A DNA stretch of 64,000 nt from Antilocapra americana (GCA_007570785.1 ML662449.1:17299601-17363600); one strand, 5' to 3'. Counted from the first letter of the stretch, positions 10,043-21,499 are shown. The notes: generated by a model from the sequence alone, not told the origin. Translations and numbers: made by a program.

Positions 10043-12285
10043 GAAAAACTGAAAGCATTTCCCCAAAAGTCAGGAACAAGACAAGGGTACCAACTCCTGC
10101 CACAACTATTCAACATAGATTTGGAAGTCTTGGCCATAGCAATCAGAGCAGAAACAGAAATAAAAGGAATCCAGATTGGAAAAGAAGAAATAAAACTCTC
10201 ACTGTTTGCAGACATGCTCCTCTACATAGAAAACCCTAAAGACTCTACCAGAAAATTACTAGAGCTAATCACTGAACATAGTAAAGTTGCAGGATATAAA
10301 ACCAACACACAGAAATCCCTTGCATTCCTATACACTAACAGTGAGAAAACAGAAAGAGAAATTAAAGAAATAATTCCATTCACCATCGAAACAAAAAGAA
10401 TAAAATACTTAGGAGTATATTTACCTAAAGAAACAAAAGATCTATATATAGAAAACTATAAAACACTGATGAAAAAAATCAAAGAGGACACAAAGAGATG
10501 GAAAAACATACCGTGTTCATGGATTAGAAGAATCAATATAGTGAAAATGAGTATACCCAGAGCAATCTATAGATTCAATGCAATTCTTATCAAGCTACCA
10601 GAGGTATTTTTCAGAGAACTAGAACAAATAATTTCACAGTTTGTAAGGAAATACAAAAAAACCTCAAATAGCCAAAGCAATCTTGAGAAAGAAGAATGAA
10701 ACTGGAGGAATCAACCTACCTGACTTTAGGCTATACTACAAAGGCAGTCATCAAGACAGTGTGGTACTGGCACAAAGACAGAAATATAGATCAATGGAAC
10801 AAAATAGATGGCCCAGAAATAAATCCACTCACCTATGGACACCTAATCTTTGACAAAGAAGGCAAAAATAAACAATGGAGAAAAGACAATCTCTTTAACA
10901 ATCGGTGCTGGGAAAACTAGACAGCCACTTGTAAAAGAATGAAACTAGAACACTTTCTAACACCACACACAAAAATAAACTCAAAATGGATCAAAGATCT
11001 AAACATAAGACCAGAAACTATAAAACTCTTAGAGGAAAACATACGCAAAACACTCTCTGACATAAACCAAAGCAGGATCCTCTATGACCCACTTCCCACA
11101 ATATCGGAAATAAAAGCACGAATAAACAAATGGGACCTAATTAAAATTAAAAGCTTCTGCACAACAAAGGAAACTAAAAGCAAGGTAAAAAGGCAGCCTT
11201 CAGAATGGGAGTAAATAATAGCCAACAAAGCAATGGATAAACAATTAATCTCAAAAATATACAAGCAACTCCTGCAGCTCAATTCTAGAAAAATAAACGA
11301 CCCAATCAAAAAGTGGGCCAAAGAACTCAACAGACATTTCTCCAAAGAAGACATAAAAATAGCTAACAAACACATGAAAAGATGCTCAACATCACTCATT
11401 ATCAGAGAAATGCAAATCAAAACTACAATGAGGTACCACATTATACCAGTCAGAATGGCTGCCATCCAAAAGTCTACAAGCAATAAATGCTGGAGAGGAT
11501 GTGGAGAAAAGGGAACCCTCTTACACTGTTGGTGTGAATGTAAACTAGTACAGCCACTATGGAGAACAGTGTGGAGATTCCTTAAAAAAAACTGGAAATA
11601 GAACTGCCATATGACCCAGCAATCCCACTGCTGGGCATACACACCGAGGAAAGCAGAATTGAAAGAGACACATGTACCCCAATGTTCATCGCTGCATTGT
11701 TTACAATAGCCAGGACATGGAAGCAACCTCAATGTCCATCAGCAGATGAATGGATAAGAAAGCTGTGGTCCATATACACAGTGGAATATTACTCAGCCAT
11801 TAGAAAGAATACATTTGAATCAGTTCTACTGAGGTGGACAAAACTGGAGCCTATTATACAGAGTGAAGTAAGCCAGAAGGCAAGACAATAATACAGTATA
11901 CTAATGCATATATATGGAATTTAGAAAGATGGCAGTGAGAACCCTGTATGCGAGACAGCAGAAGAGACACAGATGTATAGAACAGACTTTTGGACTCTAT
12001 GGGAGAGGGCAAGGGTGGGATGATATGGGAGAATGGCATTGAAACATGTAAATTATCATATGTAAAATCAATCGCCAGCCCAAGTTTGATGCTTGATACA
12101 GGGTGCTCAGGGCTGGTGCACTGGGATGACCCAGAGGGATGGAATTGGGAGGGAGGTGGTAGGGGGTTTCTGGAAGGGGAACACATGTATACCCATGGTG
12201 GATTCATGTCAATGTATGGCAAAATCAACACGATAATGTAAGGAAGATAAATAAGTAAATAAATAAAATTTTTAAAAAATAAAAA
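10043..12285 (+). mobile_element. Ruminant L1, 5'-truncated
   Basis: A plus-strand L1 starts inside ORF2 just before the RT active site (GAAAAACTGAAAGCATTTCC at about 10045) and runs through the ORF2 C-terminus and the 3' UTR. The UTR has the CCATGGTGGATTCATGTCAA block at 12194 and an AATAAGTAAATAAATAAA-type tail to about 12285. The same 3' UTR recurs at 37414, 42741 and 49842, so this is an abundant ruminant family. About 2.2 kb of an element normally over 6 kb remains. I could not identify a clean target duplication. Confidence 0.93.
10050..11600 (+). pseudogene. L1 ORF2 C-terminal half, broken
   Basis: ORF2 survives in four consecutive frames: 10121-10699, 10696-10920, 10939-11214 and 11233-11601. 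The RT active-site motif, expected as FADD, reads [12 protein letters not shown], consistent with a 3-nt deletion that removed one catalytic aspartate. Two stops are simple substitutions (TAG at 10918-10920, TAA at 11212-11214). The C-terminal cysteine motif C-x3-C-x7-H-x4-C is intact ([19 protein letters not shown], about 11487-11543). The minus-strand open frame of 216 codons here is an antisense shadow. Confidence 0.9.
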
Positions 12286-12409
12286 GATATATACTTTGTT
12301 CCTTTTATTTTGACTTTTGAAATTTGGGCATTTTTTTTTTCCTCAGCATAATTTCGTTTTGCAATTATAATTACATGAACTACCTATCTTCTTTTTCTGT
12401 CTGTTCCAC

Positions 12410-13730
12410 TCTCCTTTCTCCCTCCCTTCAGAGGTAAACATTTTAACAATTATATAAATTATTCTTCCATTAAACAAGTATAATGTAGTATATAAATAAA
12501 CTAAGATTTCTCTATTCTTAGAAAAACAATAGCATAACATAATATTTTTCTTTACTTTTTTTAGTATAAAAATCTTAGAGATCATTCCATCAAAATATAT
12601 GGCTAAATACCTGATTCTTTTGATGGTTGTGTAGCATGTCATTTACTTCTTGTGTTATATCTTATCCAATCTTCCTTTTATTGATAGCTGGTTGAGTTAC
12701 TTCCAGTCTTTCCCTTTAAAAATTGTACAACTATTTCATTTTTTAACCGGTGTCATTGGGATGGGTCTTAGAAGTAAAATCACTAATCAAAGTATAATGG
12801 CATATGTAATTTTACTGGGTATTGCCAAATTCCCCTTCTAGAGGTTGTACCAGTTTGCATCTCTGCCAACAATTATGAGAGTGCCTATTTTCCCATAACC
12901 TTGTCAATAGAGTATATTGCCAAATTTTTTAAATTTTTGCCCATTTAATAGAGGAAAAATGTTATTCCCCTATAATTTTACATTTCTCTTATTATGTGAA
13001 ATGGTGATCATTTTATCATGTGGTTAATAGCTATTTGCATTACATTTTCTATGATTCTTTTCTGTCCATATTTCTAACATCTCTTCTAAAACTTCTAATA
13101 AAATATAAATTTAAATAACTTTATCAATATGTAGTTTTTCTTTTTATTCTGGTTATATGATACATATAATATTTTAAAAATTATAGTTAACTATATAGAT
13201 ATAATACCATGGCAAACTTTCTTTTTAATTTTTGTAGTCTATTTATCTATGATTTTATTTTCTTGCCACCTGGATTTAGAGTAATGGTTAGGAAAAATTT
13301 CCTTACTCCAGTTTATAGAGGAATTCTTCCATGTTTCCTATAATAAATACTTGTATGGTATTATTTGTTATATTTAACTATCTAATCAATTTGAAATTGA
13401 TAGTAATATAGTGTGTACTGACCAGATCCAATGTTATCATTTTATCATGTGCCTGTTTAGTGAGAAATTTCTTTCCATCACTAATTTGAGACAGTAATTT
13501 ATAATTTAGTAAATTTGCACATGTAATTAGATATCTTTCCAGATGTTCTACTCTCTGCCATTGTCTTTTCTGAGTATGTGCCAATACTAATTTTTTTTTT
13601 TTTAATTTTAGAGCATAGTCTATGTTAAAGCTAGAAACCTTCTCCATTTCTTTTGTTTTCAGGGTTCTTGTCCATTCTTTGTTTAAATGTACAAATATTC
13701 TGACCTTCATGCAAATTCATTTTACAAGTT
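12410..13730 (-). mobile_element. Old L1 (L1M-type) 3' UTR and ORF2 end, antisense
   Basis: Read antisense, the order is typical of ancient L1: a 3' UTR block near 12420-12480, the AGGTTGTACCAGTTTGCATC block at about 12842, the GGTGATCATTTTATCATG block near 13000, then ORF2 sequence in 13240-13600. It is strongly decayed with no open frame of length. Confidence 0.65.
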
Positions 13731-14112
13731 TTTTTCTGAACTTTTTAATATGCTAAAAAAACAAATTTCAACAGTACATTTTGCATATGTAATTCAATCT
13801 ATTAAGCAATTCATGAATTGGAAATAATTCATCTAGCAAGAAGCTAGATATTTCAAAAAAGTAGTACAAGATGGAAGGTTTTCACGGACAGAAGAATTGT
13901 GGGACAAGAAATTATTAGCAAAACATATAAATCTTTCAAAGACCAAGTCATTTTCTTTTGGGGGAAAGGAATGGCAAGGGTAACATTATGCAAATTACCT
14001 CACTAGTGCTAATTAGGAAATTTCAGATAGTCTGTTTAAAGGTCACAGACTAAAAGCTGTGACTAGAAGTTTCCTAGAAGTTGCAAGTGCAGTTAAATCT
14101 TGGCTTTCTGTT
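13731..14112. other. No recognised feature
   Basis: AT-rich sequence between the old L1 and a Bov-tA. The block about 14025-14100, with GGTCACAGACTAAAAGCTGT, looks repeat-like but I cannot assign it. Confidence 0.4.
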
Positions 14113-14317
14113 GGCTTCCCTGGTGGCTCGGCCAGTAAAGAATCTGCCTACAATGCAAAAAACCCAGGTTTGATCCCTGGATCAGGAAGATCCCCTGGAG
14201 AAGGAAATGGCACCCCAATCCAATAATTCTTGCCTGGAGAATTCCATGGACAGAGAAGCCTGGTAGGCAATAGACCATGTGGTTGCAGACCACTGGACAC
14301 GACTGAGAGACTAAGAC
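14113..14317 (+). mobile_element. Bov-tA SINE, sense
   Basis: Starts GGCTTCCCTGGTGGCTCGG, has the GGTTTGATCCCTGGATCAGG block and ends ACGACTGAGAGACTAAGACA. The tail merges into an AC microsatellite, a common fate of SINE tails. Confidence 0.92.
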
Positions 14318-14338
14318 ATACACACACACACACACACA
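14318..14338. repeat. AC dinucleotide repeat at SINE tail
   Basis: About ten AC units directly after the Bov-tA tail. It probably grew from the SINE 3' end and is likely to vary in length between individuals. Confidence 0.9.
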
Positions 14339-14694
14339 TTCTTATCTGTTGAGGGGGCAAATTACTCCATTGTATGCCTGTCATTTCTTTTCCTTTTTTG
14401 ACAGTATATTTTAAATTAGTTTAATACATGAAAATTTAAAAAAATTGGAGCAATCAAATATATACTTAGTTTTCATATGTGAAATCATGCTTGGAAAGTC
14501 CTGGAACATTCAAAGTACAAAAAAAAAAATCATATCTTAGTCTAATTTGTGCCATGCTTTTTAGTTTGCTTTCTTACACAACAATACTAAAGAATAAGGC
14601 TTTTTTTCCCCCAAAGATTTTATTTTGGCTCAATATTGTTTACTACATAAAAAATATTTTCATGTTAATTTAAAACATGAAGATTATTTTTACT
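14339..14694. other. AT-rich, nothing recognised
   Basis: Between a SINE tail and the integrase remnant. It may hold more of the retroviral pol gene in unrecognisable form, but no motif supports that. Confidence 0.4.
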
Positions 14695-15655
14695 TAAATT
14701 TTCAAGATACTGGAAACTATGAAGTTTGAGAGGAGTTCCTCAGGCAGAGATCATTTTTCCCAAAAAGGCCTTTAAGCACAGAAAAGGCAATGGTTGGTCT
14801 GAGAAGGAAGGCTTCAGTGCAACGTGAAAACACACAGACTATGAATAAAACATTTACACCCATGAGATAAAGGAAGTTATTGAAATCCAACTGCCAGGCC
14901 TTCAACGTTCCATTAAGCAGTTTTAAATGTCTGGGAACAGTACAAACAAATTTCTCTAGTCTGTATTTCAGACAAGTGGGATTAGTGAAGCAGACAATTT
15001 GAGGCCTTGTTAGTGTGTCCACCCGCCCTGCCCAATGAATATTGATTCATGAATGCTGTCATTTTGTCAGTAGACCAATACCATAATGACTGTATAGTGG
15101 TGAGGACTGGGAATTTTAGGATTCCCCAGTAAGACCGGGTTGTTATTTTGTTCAAATCAGAGTTTTGTCTTTTTATCAAATGAATAATAATTGAATTACC
15201 AATCTTGATTTTCCTTGTCTGAGGTCAATTGTTTAGCTTCTTTATCCAGTTTCTCAAAATTATGAGTTTGAGGAAAAAATCTTTTGGACCATGACAGAGG
15301 TGGCTTTCATCCATCCCCTCAAGGATTACATTTCTTGCAGAAATATCAGCAAGATTTCCCATAGATTCCAGAGAGTCAAGTTTAGATTACCCCAGATTCT
15401 TAATAGTAGCTAAAGCAGGAGGAACAATATTATATCCAATAATTCCTGAACATGGAGTCACTTTAAATTTATTTCCTCTATAAATTAAGAAGCCACACCA
15501 CTTTCACACAATTCCAAAATCATAAACTACTTTGAAAGCATATCTGCTATCAATATTAATATTGGCAGTTTGGTCCTTGGCTGTACTACAAATCCATGTC
15601 AGCATACAATTCAGCCTAATAGACTAAAGTAGTCATAAGTAAAGATTTTGTGTGA
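14695..15655 (-). pseudogene. Class I ERV pol remnant: RNase H and integrase
   Basis: Two retroviral domains can be read on the minus strand across several frames. RNase H: an IDSRYAFKV block at about 15553-15530, followed by the LATIKNLG and KLDSLESMGNLADISARN blocks down to about 15340. Integrase: a zinc-binding region with the YWSTDKM motif (about 15070) and a CxxxPTC pair, then WQLDF at 14896-14882 with the first catalytic Asp kept. The region expected to hold the second Asp reads SNF, so it appears lost. Spacing and motifs fit gammaretrovirus-like (class I) elements. It is the 3'-most part of the dispersed ERV whose gag and RT lie at 20.4-27.2 kb. It is not intact. Confidence 0.75.
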
Positions 15656-15659
15656 AAAC

Positions 15660-16700
15660 ATCAAAAGCACTTACAAAATAATAATTAGAGAAATGCAAAA
15701 CTACAATGAAATATCCTTTCACACTAGTTAGAACAGTCATTATAAAAAAAATCTATAAATAAAATGCTAGAGAGAGTATACAGATTTCCCATACTATTAG
15801 GGAGAATGAATTGGTACAGCCATTATGGAGAACAGTATAAAGATTCCTTAAAAACTAAAACTAAAGCTACCATATGATCCTGCAGTTCCACTGCTGGGCA
15901 TATATCCAGAGAGAAACATGATTTGAAAGTATACTCCAATATTCATTGCAGCAATGTTCACAATAGCCAAGACATGTAAAAAACCTAAATGTTCAGTGGC
16001 ACATGGGTGGATAAAGAAGATGTGGTACATAAAACACAATGGCATACTACTCAACTAATAAAAAGAATAAAATAATGTTGTTTATAATGACATGGATGGA
16101 CCTGGAGATTATATTACTAAGTGGAGTAAGTCAAACAAAAACAACTATCAAATGATATTGTTTATGGGCTTCCCTTTTAGCTCAGTTGGTAAAGAATCTG
16201 CCTGCAGTGCAGGAGACCTGGGTTCAGTCCCTGGGTTGGGAAGATCCCCTGGAGAAGGAAATGGCAACCCACTCCAGTATCCTTGCCTGGAAAATCTGAT
16301 GGACAGAGGAGCTTGGTGGGCACAGTCCACGGGGTTGCAAAGAGTCGGGCACAACTGGGCGACTAACACTTACTTACTTATATGTGGAATATAAATGAAA
16401 TTATTTACAGAACAGAAACAGACTTACAAACTTAGAGGACAAACTTATGGTTACCAGGAAGAGGGATAGATTTGGAGTTTGGGATTGACAGGTATATACT
16501 GGTGTATTTAAAATAGTTAACAAGAATCTACTGTATAGCGCAGAAACTCTGCTCAAAATTCTGTAACAACCTAAACTGGAAAAGAATTTGAAAAAAAAAA
16601 TAGACATATGCATATGTATAACTGAATCACTTTGCTGAATATCCGAAACTAATACAACATTGTTGATCAGCTATACTCCAATGAAACAAAAATTTAGAAA
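15660..16700 (+). mobile_element. Older ruminant L1, ORF2 end and 3' UTR
   Basis: Plus-strand L1 with the AGAGAAATGCAAAACTACAA block at about 15690, the ATGGAGAACAGTATAAAGAT block at 15824, the CCACTGCTGGGCATATATCC block at 15888 and a 3' UTR ending near 16695 with TATACTCCAATGAAACAAAA. A Bov-tA interrupts it at 16166-16370. The same 3' UTR type recurs at 46700-47095. This L1 sits directly beside the RNase H remnant of the ERV and may have split that provirus. Confidence 0.8.
16166..16370 (+). mobile_element. Bov-tA SINE inside L1
   Basis: Complete Bov-tA from GGGCTTCCCTTTTAGCTCAG to CGACTAACACT. L1 resumes at about 16380 with ATATGTGGAATATAAATG. A weak duplicate (TTGTTTATG and TTACTTATATG) may be the target duplication. 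Confidence 0.92.
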
Positions 16701-16779
16701 GAAATAGAATAGCAAGAGCATACAAGAACAAAACATTTTCCATTGTCAGCTTTTAAATAGTAATCATCAGTGAAACCAA

Positions 16780-16919
16780 GTTCCCCTAAAGCTAAGTTCT
16801 TCTGCTGACTTTATGGTTAACTTCTCTATCCAAAACTTTATTCCCTTTCTTTTTCCACACCTATTCCCTCAAGATTGAGGGGTATCAAAGGAATGGGAGC
16901 ATTAAAACAAAGCAGGACC
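16780..16919 (+). repeat. Unclassified repeat, inverted partner at 25845-25984
   Basis: The reverse complement of 25845-25984 matches this stretch over more than 100 bp, including the cores CTATCCAAAAC, TATTCCCTTTCTT, CTCAAGATTGAGG and TATCAAAG. It lies just before an LTR-like block on the same strand. A short frame reading LKIEGYQR here and LKIEEYQR in the partner may be coincidence. It could be internal retroviral sequence next to an LTR. Confidence 0.55.
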
Positions 16920-17392
16920 CTGAAGGGCCCTCACAGTTACAAAACCCTTTCCAAATCCCCAGTGGGGAGAGAGCCAATTGAAAAGATGGTATGTTCAAGC
17001 TCTCTCGTACCATGTTCTGTAAATAATGACTATGTAACAGCCTAGAGCATCTGTAGCTCTGCACATGCACGTCACGAGGTACCCACTTGGTCATGGGCTA
17101 CTTTGTCCTGTAGGGATATGTGAGCTTCGCCTAAAAAGCAATGCATATTACTGCTGCATCATAGCTATTTCAGCCACGAGAGGAACGAATATAGCATATC
17201 TGCTTCTACAGCTCCTGTTCCAGCCAGGAGAGAACACTGTTATGGCTGCTGTGTCAACCAGAAGAAAATAAATGTGTCTGCAGTTCCTTTGGCTCCTCGG
17301 GTCTTCTCCAGTCTTTTAGTTCACTCCTTGCCTGAGTTCAGTAAACAGTGCAAACAGTGTGAACAGTAAGACAATAGACGTCATCAACAGGG
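16920..17392 (+). mobile_element. LTR-like sequence, class uncertain
   Basis: Organised like an LTR on the plus strand: a purine-rich stretch before a TG at 16920, an AAAATAAATGTGTCTGC polyadenylation-type block near 17263, then a CT-rich segment, ending near CATCAACA. Imperfect tandem units occur at about 17150-17265 (CAGCCACGAGAGGAACGA, CAGCCAGGAGAGAACACTG). No target duplication or inverted termini were confirmed. Confidence 0.4.
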
Positions 17393-17559
17393 TCAGCAAT
17401 GTCTCTCCCATTTCTTGTTTGTAGAGAAAGGCTTCCAAAGGGCAGATTCAAATAGTTACTAACTAGAAAAATGAAGTAATGCAGAAACAAAAGAAAAGAA
17501 GTAAAAAAAAAAAAATGTGCAGCAATAAAGCAGAGTCCTAGTTCCTCCTCAAAATATAT

Positions 17560-17905
17560 ACATAACAATTAGGTTATGTTGACTTCTTCTACAGACCCTC
17601 GTTCAGGTGGAGGATAAAGACTTCAGACAGCACAACCATTTAGATTCCAGAAGGCTGACTGTTATTCTTGAAGCATCACCCTGTTACCTCACCATCAACC
17701 GATTAGAAGAAAGTCGTAAACCTTGCAGTTCTTCCCCCCAATTTTGTCTTTAAGAAGTGTTTCTCAAAGACTATTAGACAGTGCTGGTCTTCTGAGCATG
17801 AGCTGTCCATTCTCCTTGCGTGGTGCCCTAAATAAAACTCTGTTAGAAAATCCAGTGTTGCAGTTTGTCTGGCTTCTCTGTGCATCAAGCATGTGAATTT
17901 GGGTT
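17560..17905 (+). mobile_element. Second LTR-like sequence
   Basis: The 3' half looks like an R-U5 region: GGTGCCCTAAATAAAACTCTG at 17822 with an AATAAA signal, followed by a GTTGCAGTTTGTCTGGCTTC block. The 5' limit is unclear. It differs from the LTR-like block just upstream. The minus-strand open frame here has no recognisable domain. Confidence 0.4.
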
Positions 17906-18058
17906 TGACAATGTTAGTGAACTATGAGAAATCAGTTACCAAGTGAAATTTCCTATAGATCATCACAAGAAATCAGGAAGTGATGCATCAACATGAAACA
18001 GTTGTAAATCACGTTGCCAGGGCTGGAGGGGAGATGAGCTGCAGATTTAAGATCATCA

Positions 18059-18922
18059 CTGCTTATTTAACTTATGTGTAAAGCACATCATGCAAACAAC
18101 TGGACTGGATAATTCACAAGCTGGAATCAAGATTGCAGGGAGAAATATCAATAATTTCAGATATGCAGATGACACCACCCTACTGGCAGAAAGTGAAGAG
18201 GAACTAAAGAGCCTCTTAATGAAGGTGAAAGAGGAGAGTGAAAAAGCTGGCTTAAAACTCAACGTTCAAAAAAAAAAAAAAAAGATCATGGCATCTGGTC
18301 CCATTATCTCATGGTAAATGGATGGGGAAACAATGGAAATAATGGCAGACTTTATTTTATTGAGCTCCAAAACGCTGCAGATGGTGACTGCAACCATGAA
18401 ATTAAAAGACACTTGCTTCTTGGAAGAAAGTCTATGACAAACCTAGACAGCATATTAAAAAGCAGAGATATCACTTTACTGGCAAAGGTCCATATATTAA
18501 AAGCTACACTGATGTGAGAGTTGAACCATAAACAAGGCTGAGAGCTGAAGAATTGTTGCTTTCAAACTGTGGTGCATGAGAAAACACTTGTGAGTCCCTT
18601 GGATAGCAAGAAGATAAAACCAGTCAATCCTAAAGGAAATCAACCCTGAATATTCATTGCAAGGACTGATGCTGAAGCTGAAGCTCCAATACTTTGGATA
18701 CAAGATACGAAGAGCAGACTCATTACAAAAGACCCTCTTGCTGGGAAAGATTGAGGGTAGGAGAAGGGGACAGCTGAGGATGAGATGATTAGATAATATC
18801 ACTGACTTAATGGACATGAGTTTCAGCAAATTCTGGAAGATAGTGAAGGAAAAGGAAAGGTGGCGTGCTGCAGTACATGGGGTCACAAGGAGTCAGACAC
18901 GACTGAGAGACTGAACAGCAAC
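18059..18922 (+). mobile_element. BovB LINE, 3' quarter
   Basis: Plus-strand BovB from the CTGCTTATTTAACTTATGTG block before the RT active site to the GAGACTGAACAG tail. The active-site YADD is intact (TATGCAGATGAC near 18161). An A-run of about 16 bases at 18269-18284 replaces the normal CAGAAAACTA block and shifts the frame. It is oriented opposite to the ERV it lies within. Confidence 0.92.
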
Positions 18923-18973
18923 GACATATATGTGTCTGTGTGTTCGCGCGCAAGCATGCACGTGCATATGTTT

Positions 18974-19226
18974 GTTGCTGGGTTGTGTCTGACTCTTTGT
19001 GACCCCTGTGTGTTTTTGTGTGTATGTGTGTGTGTTAGTTGCTCAGTCAAGTCTGACTGTCTGAGACCCTTGTAGCCTGCTAGGCTCCTCCATCCATGGG
19101 ATTTCAAGGTAAGAATACTGGAGTGGATTGCCATTTCCTTCTCCAGGGGATCTTCCTGACCCAGGGATTGAACCTAGACTTCTTGAATTGCAGGCAGATT
19201 CTTGACCATCTGAGCTACCAGGAAAG
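18974..19226 (-). mobile_element. Bov-tA SINE, antisense, with TG-repeat expansion
   Basis: A partial Bov-tA tail (18974-19008) is followed by a TG-rich repeat (about 19006-19034) and a near complete antisense Bov-tA (19035-19226) ending in the GAGCTACCAGGAAAG head. Either two SINE pieces are adjacent or one copy has a duplicated tail around the repeat. Confidence 0.85.
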
Positions 19227-19905
19227 TATATATATAAAAATTCGGCCATGATCTTATCTTTTTCAATACTTAATTTTAAGCTGTCTCTTTCACTCTCCTC
19301 CTTCACCCTCATCAAGAGACTCCTAAGTTCCTCTTCACTTTTCATACATATATATATATACACATGCTGCATGTAAGTTCAATAAGCAGGGTGACAATAT
19401 ACTGCTTTGTCATACTTCTTTCCCGACTTTAAACCAGTCCATTTTTCCATGTCTGGTTCTAACTGTTGCTTCTTGACCTGCATACAGGTTTCTCAGGAGG
19501 CAGGTAACGTGGTCTGATATTCCCATCTCTTTAAGAATCTTCCACAGTTTGTTGTGATCCACACAGTCAAAGTCTTTAGTGTAGTCAATGAAGCAGAAGT
19601 CGATGTTTTTCTGAAATTCCCTTGCTTTTTCTATGGTCCGATGGATGTTGGCAATTTAACCTCTGGTTCCTCTGCCTTTTCTAAATCCAGATTATACATC
19701 TGGAATTTCTCAGCTCACATACTGCTGAAGCCTAGCTTGAAGGATTTTTAGCATTAAATTGCTAGCATGTGAAGTGAAGTCCAACTGTGTGGTAGTTTGA
19801 ACATTCTTTGGCATTTCCCTTCTTTGGGATTGGAACAAAAACTGACCTTTTCCATTTCTGTGGCCACTGCTGAGTTTTTCAGTTTTGCTGGTATATTTAA
19901 AAACA

Positions 19906-20173
19906 TCATATTTCAGAATTTGAAATTCCTAAGATGAATTAAGATTTGAAATTCCAGCTTTGCAATCCCATGGCCTATACAATCCATGGAATTATCTACA
20001 CCAGAATACTGAAGTGGGTAGCCTTTCCTTTCTCCAGGGGATCTTCCTGGCCCAGGAATCAAACTGGGGTCTCCTGCATTGCAGGCAGACTATTTACTGT
20101 CCGAGTCACCAAGGAAGCCCTTACAAAAGGATTTTAAATTCCTAAGAGGATTTAAGATATGAAATTCCAGCTT
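19906..20173 (-). repeat. Direct duplication of about 41 bp around a Bov-tA
   Basis: Left copy 19919-19960 and right copy 20133-20173 share the pattern AAATTCCTAAGA and GAAATTCCAGCTT and match at roughly 85% by eye. Weaker similarity extends the pair to about 54 bp, which would make it flush with both SINE ends. It lies in BovB RT sequence, so both copies derive from one BovB stretch. Confidence 0.7.
19961..20120 (-). mobile_element. Bov-tA SINE, antisense, tail-truncated
   Basis: Antisense Bov-tA from the TGCAATCCCATGG region to the AAGGAAGCCC head. The outermost BovB-like tail is missing. It is inserted in the BovB at 19245-20357 between the two copies of a 41-bp duplication. Confidence 0.88.
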
Positions 20174-20357
20174 AGCTAGCTGGAATTTGTTCCTAGTAAT
20201 ATTTCCTAAGGCCCACTTTACTTCACACTCCAGGATGTTTGATTCTAGGTGAGTGATAATACCATCATGGTTATCCAGGTAATTAAGACCTTTTTTTGTA
20301 CAGTTCTCCTGTGTACTCTTGCCACCTCTTTTTAATATCTTATGCTTATCTCAGGTC

Positions 20358-21150
20358 CTATGAATCAGATACTTTAGATATCCAAGTGTAAAAAGGTTTA
20401 TCAAACTCTCCTTTAAGATCTTGAAAACTAAGTACTCTTTTGCTTTTTTCCCATAAAATTTGATTGGGGTTGTTACTGTTGAATAAAAATATAGATAACA
20501 TCCATAAAAGAGAAATTTGGAATTCATTTTTGGCAATAATCAATTAGTGCTAGAAAACTTACAACTGCTTAGTTTTGGTTTTCAGGAAACTTAGGGCACC
20601 ACAAAGTCTACCTGGATCTCAGTGTAGACCTTGTTCTAATATCAGATGCTCTAAATATCAAAACTGGACTTGGGAAATTGCAATTTTTTTACTGATAAAT
20701 TTATGTCCTTTGAACACTAAAAGCTTTAGCAAGTGGTTAATGTCTTCCTATATGAGGTCTGAGTAGGAGAGCAAAGAAGCAAATCATCCATATATTGCAA
20801 CAAAGTAAACCCTCTAAGGAATTTTAAAGAATTCTGATCAGCCTTCATGATTTGTGAGAAGTAAAGAATCTCAATAAAATCCTGAAGCATTGCTGTCTAG
20901 GTAAATTATTTTTCTTTCCATGTGAAGGCCAAAAAGTACTGGCTTGCTTTATCAACTGGAATACTAAAGAATACACTACATAAATCTATTATTGTAAATA
21001 ATTTGCTTCCACTGGGAATGGATGCTAGTAAATTATGAAAGTTAGGAACACGGAACATGAGGTGTCAAGGGATAGCAGTGCTGTTTATTGCTCAGAGGAG
21101 ACCCTGAGCAAACCTCCCTCCTTAGACCTTAGATTTTCTCACCACTAAAA
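20358..21150 (-). pseudogene. Class I ERV pol remnant: reverse transcriptase
   Basis: On the minus strand, from high to low coordinate: a block like the conserved class I RT start with ILVV (about 21150), an AIN block, then SIPVDKASQYFLAFTWKE (about 20960-20907), and the active site QYMDDLLL with YMDD at 20794-20783. After that come blocks like LHLDP and the palm/thumb boundary near 20600, and the connection region to 20358. Frames change several times and stops are frequent. Motif order and spacing are those of gammaretrovirus-like RT. A BovB cuts it at 20358. Confidence 0.82.
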
Positions 21151-21499
21151 TGGGAGTGCTACAGGGACCTAAGACAAGGGAGAATGAGAACTTGAGCCTT
21201 GTAATCTATTATCGGCTTTATGTCTTGAAGGGTTTCTTTACTTACAGAGTATTGATTAATTCTGAGAAGTTTTAAGAGGTCTGTTTGAATATTAATGAGA
21301 GGTCTACTGTGAATTTTGCCAACATCTGTTGGAGATTTTTATCTACAAGAAAGGATACATTATCCAATATGGACAAATCATCATGTTTCTAGAATTAGTT
21401 CTAGTAGCATCTGAAATAGAACAAATGATAGATGTCAAAGAGTTATTTTATTCAGCTGATTGGTTACTTTGATGACTACTGTCAATTCTCGCATTAATT

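Larger units (their letters stand above)
19245..20357 (-). mobile_element. BovB LINE, internal fragment, antisense
   Basis: Antisense BovB RT sequence from the KIMAEF region (19245) up to the start of the RT domain (20357). The 3' end is missing. The segment holding the YADD motif is deleted and replaced by a short TA/CA repeat (about 19345-19366). A Bov-tA interrupts it at 19961-20120. At 20358 the sequence switches to retroviral pol, so this BovB appears to interrupt the ERV. Confidence 0.88.

Noticed and set aside
11082..11732. A 216-codon open frame on the minus strand
   Set aside because: It is the antisense of the L1 ORF2 C-terminus and shows no domain of its own. The same shadow occurs at 50395-50787.
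16920..17905. A pair of LTRs flanking a short provirus
   Set aside because: The two LTR-like blocks do not resemble each other, so they cannot be the two ends of one provirus.
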